Positions 56,961 through 64,000 of a DNA stretch of 64,000 nucleotides are shown piece after piece (the first letter of the stretch is position 1; the number at the start of each line of letters is the position of its first letter). Below the pieces are notes generated by a model, which was not told the DNA's origin, ran no database searches, and saw only the letters and a list, made by a program, of their open reading frames with translations. The position numbers and the translations under genes are program-made. The stretch comes from Homalodisca vitripennis (taxonomy: Eukaryota; Arthropoda; Insecta; Hemiptera; Cicadellidae), in NCBI RefSeq assembly GCF_021130785.1, contig NC_060215.1, forward strand, positions 69,695,501 through 69,759,500, given 5' to 3'.

Positions 56961-59697
56961 AATCAAAAACGTTGTGTATTTTTCCATCAGCTTTATAAGA
57001 AACTATAGATTTATGGACCATGTCTTTTTTGCTCCATGTTTTGTAATCAGCCATAATTTTAGTAAAATTGTTTATAAATTAATTTCATATGTAATTATTA
57101 TATTTCAAAATTGTAAACTCTCCAGGAAGAATAAATTATTAAATTAGATCTAGTATATATTTAAGAATGTTTAGCTGACACTCAAATTTATATCTTTATA
57201 TTTTATATTATATTCTGTACCTTTTTGACAACGACAATTCGTTGAACTTTAAAGGAGTAATAGCGCTTTTTGTCTTTCTTATAAAAAGCCTTGTGCAATT
57301 ATAAACTTCTTTGAATATATATCCTACTATAAATATATCTGATTTATACACTAAAAGTACACAGAAAGTATACACTAACAATCAAATATTCTACTAATAT
57401 TTTATCAAGTTTTTGTAAATGTTGATCCAGTTCAACTCTTATTTTTAATTTTGCGCCATGTATGACATATGTAACACCATAAGCTACTTTTAAATTCTTC
57501 AAATATAATAAATTTTCAAAAAAGCTATTAATTGATTTATTTAACCAAATATGAATTTTAAATTTATTTAATAATTTTATATTGTATTTCAATTGTCTGT
57601 ATTTAAATTTGTACTCAACATTTAAATTGCTGACATCATTAAAGTTTCGTATTAAGACATAATGCGATCCATTTTCCGTTTAAAACAGTATAATACTTGT
57701 TTGTATCTAAGGATCAAGTTACGTGTTTCTGATTTGCGATATTGCAGTATTTACTTCTATAGGTAATAATCTTAAGTTGTAAGAAGAAGGCATTTCAAAC
57801 TTGTTGAAGGTTGAAATCTAAAAACTTGTGGGATTGGTTTGTATAGAAAAACATTAATTGGCTAAAAATTGTTATACCTAGGCTTACGCCTAGATTACAA
57901 ATACTGTATACTCCATTATTTTTTATTTATTGAACACTATGAGTGACCTAGTAAATAATTCAGATGAACTTAGAAAATTATTATTAGACAATGAATTTAT
58001 AGTTATAACTATATATAATAAATAGTTAAAACTGAAAACCACTTCTGAATCATAGTTTAATGTAAATCTAATTTTGCTAATAAAATTACAAAAAAATATA
58101 TATATATATACTCTTCATAGAAACCCAAATGACTCGACCTAGTGTTTTCAAAACTCACCGGTAAGGTGAAAAATGGAGAATAAAAGCGTCTACTATTTAA
58201 TAATAGAACTCTTTCACTGTATTCTGGCTCTTATTACATGTGCAGAAAGTTTATCGTATTCGTCTGTGCAGCAATACTACTACAACTATTTATAGTACAT
58301 TACTAGAGGTAGTAGCGAGTGGTTGTTGTTCAGGAAATAAAGTCCTACTTTAATTACAATATAGTAATTAGTTATCAAATCAAATTACTCTCAATTTTTA
58401 CCATATAGTAAAATAATTACAGTTATAATACTGAAAATACCGTCACATGGGCAGAGGCCTGTGCGTAACGGCTAGTTTTATCAACTAGAACTAGTACTTA
58501 AACTACTTTTAAACTAGTAGAGGTAATTTATTTGTTAGTTACAAAACTAGTTAATTCGCAACTCAGCCTAATTCTGTTCTTTTAACTAATGTGTAAATAT
58601 ATTTATTTGTGAGATTGAATACGACGATCCAGTCAGAAATGGCAGCGCATAATGTACTTCACAATGTGTACCTAAAACAACCCGCCATTTCTGATTGGAT
58701 AAACCTTTAGAGATGCGGTTTGTGGCATTCAACTCTACTAAGTGAGCTCTTTCAAATGAGGTATCACTCGACCCATACTGTAATTTAAGATTTCCATGTT
58801 TTCCTCTGTGGGCCGTCCCCCCATGGTTATGGTTTGTAAAATATTAAGCCGTAACCAGACTTTTCAAACACCTTGTATAAGTTACCTGGAAGATTGTTCA
58901 TTTGAAGATGTTATAGGTGGCAGTCAAATCACCATTTGAATAGCAACACTGGGGAAAAAGATCAAAAGGTAGTACTAATTAGTTTAGTAGCCCAATTTGC
59001 ATGAACTGCCAGTAAGACAAGTCTCCTTTGTCCAAAAAACATACCACAAGCACCTTCAGTATTAAAGTTGTTTAAAGTGATTCTCTATAAGATTTAGATT
59101 ATATCTAATCCAATGAGTTTCAACTCATTGTCATGAACTTAATTGTTATTTTAATTTTAACCATTTTAAGTTAGAAAATTTTCATTTTGAAATCATTACA
59201 AACATTTTTGAACATATTTAAAGTTTGTTGATCAATCATAATTACGAAATTGTAGCTTGTAGAACTGTTGTACTGCTTGAACATTTTAAACTAAAGTCAC
59301 AGTTGCTATCCATTTCTTAGAATAGAAATTTTATTCTGGAACTGGTCCACTAGAACTGGATAATTGGATAGCTATCACTTTTGCATGCTTTGTTCAATAC
59401 AGATAACAGTTTAAATAAAAAAATGTAAAACGAATGTGTTATAACTGTTTACTGTATCGCAGAAATTAATCACAGGAACTTCATCAAATTGTGAAATTTT
59501 TAAACATTACATGGAATGTAGTAAAATTGTACAGAAAATTAAATTTTACTCTACTATTGTAGTTTTTATTCTGAAACCTCCTTTTAGTATTTGTTGAAAC
59601 CCGTGTTTTATGTATTAATCATTTAATTCCAGTCCCTTGTTTCAAATAAAAAGTTGTTTTTATACAGTACATCACTTCACCTTTTGTTGTTTTTCAG
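56961..59697. other. Long AT-rich stretch, nothing firmly recognised
   Basis: 58626-58645 and 58682-58700 form an imperfect inverted repeat (CAGTCAGAAATGGC against GCCATTTCTGATTG). A GC-richer island with GGGCCGTCCCCCCATGG lies near 58810. No gene. Confidence 0.4.
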
Positions 59698-59838
59698 GAA
59701 TCCAAATTTTAAAAAAATGCCAGTAAAATCGTGTGTCGTAGGAAACTGTCCTGAGAAAAAAACACTGAATTCAAAGAAAACTACATCAAAAAAAAACATC
59801 AAAAGTCAGTAAGACAAAAAAGAAATCTTCTCGTAAAG
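59698..59838 (+). CDS. Candidate further exon of the ELM2 gene
   Basis: A good acceptor (TTGTTTTTCAG|GAA) and donor (AAAG|GTAATG) bound 141 bp. In the phase required by the previous exon it adds only ESKF before TAA, which would make this the terminal exon. Another frame reads NPNFKKMPVKSCVVGNCPEK and a Lys/Ser-rich tail interrupted after an A9 run. An unseen intervening exon could select that frame. Confidence 0.35.
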
Positions 59839-59839
59839 G

Positions 59840-60632
59840 TAATGCTATTATTATATATTAGTTATAAATCTTAGGAGCTAAACACAGTTTTGGAATCCTG
59901 TGTGCCATTTTTTGGTTTTGTTTTTACAAGACTTTGTCTAAGAGTGTTGTGTTTTTTAAACGCGGTTCTAATGTTGTACTTTCTACCTACTCTTCTAATT
60001 TTTTCCGATGAATTATTCTTTGAACACTTTATTAGTATAATAATATATACTTTTTATTAACTTTGACAAAAATAGGGAGTGAAAGTGAATCTGAAAAGCA
60101 CAAAACACATGAACTATTTTTTTAGTTTCAGTACTCTGATGAACTTGTTTCCTGTGCTATCAGTTGTGCTTGTCAGATATTCATGTGCAGAGAGCTTGTT
60201 TTAACTGGATTGACAACTGTTGGACTTAACTGATTAACTTTGATTTTATCACTATTGACGACTAATTTCTCTTGCCATTGGTTGTATAATGACTATCTAG
60301 GTTAAATCAGCTGATTTGCTGTCCTTGGCTTAGAAGGCTATCTGTAGTGTTCTGCACTTTGTTTATCTGCATTATTGATGTTGTTGGTTGATTCTACTGA
60401 ACTCTCATCTGGTTTCAATTAACTGGCATATGTGAATAGAAAAGTCATTTTCTTACTTAGAATAAATAAAATTTATGTTGGTATATATAAATTAATTATT
60501 GCATAAATATTTGGATTCTGACATCAATTTAAAAATAATTATTTAATTTTCAAGAATAAATGTTAATAAAATAAATACTTTTTTGTATTTATAGTATAAA
60601 CAAAGATATTTTATATACATCCATAAACAAAA
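59840..60632. other. Sequence upstream of the PWWP ORF
   Basis: AT-rich. The 5' end of the retrotransposon at 60.6-64 kb must lie here or just at the ATG, but I see no boundary signature. Confidence 0.4.
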
Positions 60633-60980
60633 ATGGTTAAAATTGCAAATGAATTTAAAGTTAACGACTTAGTTTTTGCTAAAGTGAAAGGATTTCCTGC
60701 CTGGCCTGCTAAAATAGTTGGTGTTGATAAAGAAAAATACAAGAATCTCACTAAATTTGAAGTTATTTTCTTCTCAACCAGCGAATCAGCATTTGTAAAC
60801 AAAACAGACATATGCTATTATAATGAACTTAATAAGCAGAAATACACACTGGATTCTATTGCAAAACGTTACAAAGAAAGTTATAAAGCAGCTATTACAG
60901 AAATAGAAAAGTCAGTGGTAATAGCAAGTAAGTTAAACCATTCATCCCTAACACAGGACCAAAAAAACTCCATCAAATAA
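60633..60980 (+). pseudogene. ORF1 part 1: PWWP domain
   Basis: ATG 60633 gives 115 codons. Residues 8-60 form a PWWP domain close to the LEDGF/HDGF type: DLVFAKVKGFPAWPAKIVGV (PWWP signature at 21-25 as FPAWP) and FEVIFFSTSESAFV (LEDGF-like FFGT-x-E-x-AF). The expected aromatic cage (W24, F47) is present. Known: PWWP domains of this type bind H3K36me2/3 nucleosomes. Inferred: chromatin tethering of the retrotransposon. A Ser/Thr/Lys-rich linker continues one frame over to about 61130, linking it to the protease without an intron. Confidence 0.8.
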
Positions 60981-61015
60981 ACAACTAGTGCTTAATAAAA
61001 GAAGTCTATCCTTGA

Positions 61016-62053
61016 GTGTACCTTCAAAAAAAACCTCAAGCTACACCAACACAAAATCATCACAGACTGATTTCTCATCAACATCACCTGATGTGGCACC
61101 TAAAATACATAAGGAAACCAGCAACTGACGAAAAACAGTGTATTAGCCTTTCAGTTCTGGAAAACAAATGGGTGACAGATGACACAATATTATTGTACTA
61201 TAACACTCTTACTCTCTCTTTTCTACAATCTGACAGTAAGGTTTTACTTATGAATGCTGTTGTAACGCATGCAATAAAATGCCCTCAAGATTATGACCAC
61301 CTCCTTAAGCCCCTGAAACTAAATGAAAAATCACATATTTTTTCCCCTATTCACAACTTACACCATGAGGTAAACACAAACGACCCTGAAGACAAACAAA
61401 ACCTCTACAAAACCGAGGGTTCCCACTGGAGCTTAATGGTGTTTGTTAGAAGTGTAAATAAATTTTTGTATTTTGATTCAAGCCAAACAGATAATTTGCC
61501 TCATGCCAAGCAGATATCCAAGAAAGTTAATAAATTTCTCGGGGCTGAAAATGAAACTTCCATACAAATTGTGGGAGTGCCACAACAGACAAACACCTTT
61601 GACTGTGGCATTTATCTAACGCTGTTTACGGACATCGTGCTACAACTATTAATCCTTGGTTCCCTTAATACCTTAGGTGAGCCCGGAAGTAGACTACCAT
61701 GCATGATTAAACAAGCGGACATCTTGACTAAGCGAGCCCTGCTAGCATATATGTGGCACAACCATCAATATCTACTGTTAACATCACAGATAATCTGTGA
61801 TATGATGTTTAAACCCTCTGTACCTACACCCGTCCAACCTCAGCCTATAGACGTTGAAACCAGTAATAAGTCTTCATCTTATCAAGACATTAATAAAAAC
61901 ACACCTAGAGAAGAATGGCAGGAGGTAAACAATTCTAAATATTCTAATCTAATAAAATATGAAAGTGGAAACAAATCTAGCATATCTGTGTCTAACAGAT
62001 TTAATGCCCTTCAACAAAACAAAAATGGAAACAAATATATGGATAATTTATAA
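61016..62053 (+). pseudogene. ORF1 part 2: ULP1/SENP-type (C48) cysteine protease
   Basis: The frame is open for 345 codons, but true coding probably begins near 61130 (TDEKQCISL), because the linker upstream reads better in another frame. WVTDDTILLYY starts the C48 fold. The catalytic set is His137 in GSHWSLMV (codon 61424), Asp154 in FLYFDSS, Gln190/191 in VPQQTNTFDCG and Cys197 (codon 61604). The closing ADILTKRALLAYM helix is present. Spacing resembles SENP8/NEDP1. A disordered tail ends at an in-frame TAA at 62051, after which the same frame runs into the esterase domain. ULP1 domains are known in a few LINE clades. Confidence 0.85.
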
Positions 62054-62575
62054 AAACCTAAAACAAATCAATCAAAAGCTAGGATAACAAGAGGGACAAA
62101 CAGGGCTTCTCTCAAACCTCATTGGTGTGAACAAGTTAAGATTGAACTTATTGCTGATAGCCAAGGGAGGGGGCTCCCAGAACTTGTGGGCTCATGCAGT
62201 AACAGAAGTGTGTCTGTCGATGGATTAGTCAGAGCTGGTGCTGATACTAAATACGTTTATAGTCAAGCAACAAAATCACATAGCAGGCCTCTCATTCTGC
62301 TTGCTGGAACTAATGACTGTGTAAAGAAAACTCCTCAATTCATTTACCAAAAAATGGAAGGTGAGTTGAAAGTTCTAAGTTGTTCAAGGCCAGTCTGTAT
62401 CACAACGATTCCACCCCGCTATGACATTAGTCCTGACGATGCAGTACATTATGACATATCTCTAGTTAAAAATTATATTAGAGAAATTGCCTCTAGAATA
62501 AACAACGTTGACATCATTGACTTAGAATTATTTGAAAGAAACCATTTTACAACCATGGGATGCATTTAAACTACA
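62054..62575 (+). pseudogene. ORF1 part 3: SGNH/GDSL esterase-like domain
   Basis: KIELIADSQGRGLPELVG carries the block I Ser (codon 62159) in the expected D-S-x-x-R context. ILLAGTNDC supplies block III (G-x-N-D). CITTIPPRYDISPDDAVHYD and VDIIDLELFERNHFT follow. Block V (HGMHLN, catalytic His) is read after a +1 shift at about 62547. Family: SGNH-like domains of CR1/L2-type LINE ORF1, thought to act on lipids or esters or to serve as an RNP scaffold. The same domain end is seen in the 37.3-kb LINE. A TGA at 62576 separates it from the macro domain. Confidence 0.75.
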
Positions 62576-62576
62576 G

Positions 62577-63210
62577 ATGAAAAAAGAGAATGGCACATAT
62601 GATTGTAGACTTTGTGAAGAAGACATTTGGACCATTACAACAAGGGAGCAGTGATATGACCTCGAAAACAGATATATTGTCATATGTAGCTGACCACCCT
62701 ATCAATATAATTGAGGCACACATGGCAGATGTGATCAAACTACACAAACATGACAAGAAAGTAGGTTTTGTTCACAGCATCTCGGGTGATTTCAATAGTC
62801 CTCATCAAATGACTGCTGGTGTAGCAATCGTGTTTAGAAATCATTTTTGGAGGCCCAACATCTCACAGTGCCTCACCAACCACTTAGCCTTACAAGAGAA
62901 TATAAACGGTGCATCTGTGTTTAGTTTAATTACCAAAGACAGCTATTTTGGTAAACCAACCAAAAGTAATTATGACACTGCTTTCAAGCACTTGACAGAG
63001 ATCTTCAAAAATAGAAAACTACAGCACCTTATTTGTTCTCCAATTGGCTGTGTGTGCGACAGGGTCAAATTGGGCCATTTTATTAACAATATCACTGAAT
63101 TTCAGCACAGTAGTAATGCTAGAACAACTATTGTAACATACTGTATGCCCGAAGACCTAATCAAAAGCTTAAAAATGGAATTACTTATGAAGATCTCGTT
63201 GAGCGGTTAA
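62577..63210 (+). pseudogene. ORF1 part 4: macro domain (TARG1/OARD1-like)
   Basis: In the frame beginning at 62590, residues 58-190 match the short ALC1-like macro class: VGFVHSISGDF, QMTAGVAIVFRNHF (the MGAGIA-type ribose loop), SLITKDSYFGKPT, SPIGCVCDRVKL and TIVTYCM. The lysine (K116) and aspartate (D157) aligned with the catalytic Lys/Asp of TARG1 are retained. The usual GCG loop reads GCV. Known: TARG1 hydrolyses ADP-ribose esters on proteins and nucleic acids. A frame break at 63173 leads to a Ser-rich tail. No such domain is present in the related 37-kb LINE between esterase and ORF2. Confidence 0.75.
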
Positions 63211-63720
63211 AGCACCTAATCTGCACAAGATCTGGGACAAGTTCTTCACCCTATTGTGATGGTGGTGTTCCTTTGGTCAATAGCAACCTGATGGCAGCAC
63301 AGGCGGTCATGGAAGAAGCAGAGGCCATTCCATCTACAACTGAGATGCTACCAGTCGCTGACCAACTGCCGACGGGCTCTCGAGTCATCAAGCGTGTGTG
63401 ATAGGATTAAAGTTGTGCCGGGCATCCTCACGTTAAGTGAGGCGCTAAAGCAGAGTAACTGTGCCAGTGATCTAAGTGCTCTTTCATGTTCCAATAAAGT
63501 AAATAGTGCTAAAGTAGACACCTCCTCAATAGAAAATGGATCCATGAACAGTTGTTATTTGATCAACAGGGAGTTAAATTTAAATCATTGTACTGACGCA
63601 AGTGTCACTAACATAGATAACACAATTGACAGCCAAGAGTTTCTTTATAACAGCATTGGGGAATCAAGTTTTTTAGAACTAATTGAAAACACAACAAAAA
63701 TTACACAGAATCTCAAATGA
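63175..63720 (+). pseudogene. ORF1 part 5: unstructured C-terminal tail
   Basis: The first part (63177-63400) reads ITYEDLVERLKHLICTRSGT and continues in one frame to VIKRV then TGA. The second (63394-63720) reads CDRIKVVPGILTLSEALKQS and ends SFLELIENTTKITQNLK at TGA 63718-63720. No motif is recognised. It is Ser/Asn-rich and probably a flexible connector. Confidence 0.6.
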
Positions 63721-64000
63721 TCAGTCCAAATTATACATTACAGCATGAGAATAATTTAAAAGTATTCTTTCTTAATATTCAAGGCCTTATTAATATAAAA
63801 AGGAATAAAATAACAATTTTGGAAAGTGTTTTACATGATTTAAATTACCCTAAATTGGTTTGCATCACGGAGCATTGGCTTAGGGGTGTGGAAGCATTGT
63901 TTGCCTTTCCATCTGGATATCATTGTGCCAGTGCATACAGTAGAAATAATCATATTAGGGGGGGCTTACTCGTGTTTTTTCACAACTCATTAGAGGCTAG
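63717..64000 (+). CDS. ORF2 start: EEP (AP-endonuclease) domain, partial
   Basis: ATG 63717 overlaps the ORF1 stop in ATGA, the arrangement used for coupled reinitiation in several non-LTR elements. The 94 visible codons are open: VFFLNIQGLINIKRNK (catalytic Asn), LVCITEHWLRG (catalytic Glu), GYHCASAYSR and RGGLLVFFHNS. This is the first third of a LINE endonuclease domain. The rest and the RT lie right of the window. No lesion is visible, in contrast to ORF1. Confidence 0.8.
   Translation, partial: MISPNYTLQHENNLKVFFLNIQGLINIKRNKITILESVLHDLNYPKLVCITEHWLRGVEALFAFPSGYHCASAYSRNNHIRGGLLVFFHNSLEA

Larger units (their letters stand above)
60633..64000 (+). mobile_element. Non-LTR retrotransposon with PWWP-ULP1-SGNH-macro ORF1 (right end outside the window)
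   Basis: One continuous plus-strand block has an ORF1 region of 3.1 kb made of four recognisable domains without introns, then an ORF2 starting with an EEP endonuclease. ORF1 passes through all three frames. Breaks lie near 60960 (an A7 run), 61130, 62051 (in-frame TAA), 62545, 62576 (in-frame TGA), 63173 (an A5 run) and 63395. Several coincide with homopolymers. Domain order and the ORF2 junction define it as a LINE. Confidence 0.8.

Noticed and set aside
58620..58700. Inverted repeat around CAGTCAGAAATGGC
   Set aside because: Imperfect, short arms and no target duplication, so not called a mobile element.
1..64000. CRISPR array, tRNA or rRNA gene
   Set aside because: No spaced direct repeats of CRISPR type, no A/B-box plus cloverleaf and no rDNA sequence seen. 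The R1-like fragment is not in rDNA.

Overview
The window looks like arthropod, most likely insect, nuclear DNA. It is strongly AT-rich, has long introns with canonical GT/AG borders, and is packed with decayed copies of insect-type transposons: three Tc1/mariner-superfamily lineages, piggyBac, hAT, pogo-like MITEs, a Penelope-like element and about ten non-LTR retrotransposon copies. No bacterial-type gene organisation, rRNA, tRNA or CRISPR array was seen. A hemipteran source is my guess from the flavour of the transposases and is not proven.

Host gene. One multi-exon gene runs left to right. Five in-phase coding exons (12302-12454, 18021-18195, 24038-24102, 29644-29868, 53800-54177) encode 332 residues that include an ELM2 domain (the HDAC-recruiting domain of MIER/RCOR/MTA-type corepressors). 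The domain is split by a 23.9-kb intron. A possible terminal exon lies at 59698. A weak candidate for the last exon of another gene is on the minus strand near 10645-10740.

Left end (1-8.5 kb). A divergent gene pair of Polinton/adintovirus type (the N-terminal part of a zinc-finger protein, probably a DNA-polymerase-B polyprotein, and a broken small ORF) faces a spacer with a ~100-bp duplication and a 48-bp perfect palindrome. R1-like and another LINE RT fragment and two IS630/Tc1-mariner-superfamily elements with recognisable TIRs follow.

Introns (12-53 kb). Smaller introns hold a 719-bp foldback element, a LINE, a third mariner, a pogo-type MITE and microsatellites. The ELM2-splitting intron is a transposon stack: piggyBac, hAT/ZMYM1-like, a LINE 3' end, a Penelope-like element with GIY-YIG endonuclease carrying a 2.0-kb hAT-ended foldback element, a LINE with SGNH-type ORF1, an RNase-H-bearing I/Jockey-type LINE whose gag contains an intron-like segment, and a PHD-type LINE interrupted by yet another LINE.

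Right end (60.6-64 kb). This is the most interesting part. It is a non-LTR retrotransposon whose ORF1 region encodes, in order, a PWWP domain, a ULP1/C48 cysteine protease with its His-Asp-Gln-Cys set visible, an SGNH/GDSL esterase-like domain and a TARG1/OARD1-like macro domain. It joins by an ATGA stop/start overlap to an ORF2 that begins with an AP-endonuclease (EEP) domain and leaves the window. ORF1 carries several frameshifts, so this copy is damaged or the assembly has indel errors. The domain set suggests an element that reads chromatin (PWWP), handles SUMO/NEDD8-type modifiers (ULP1) and removes ADP-ribose (macro).
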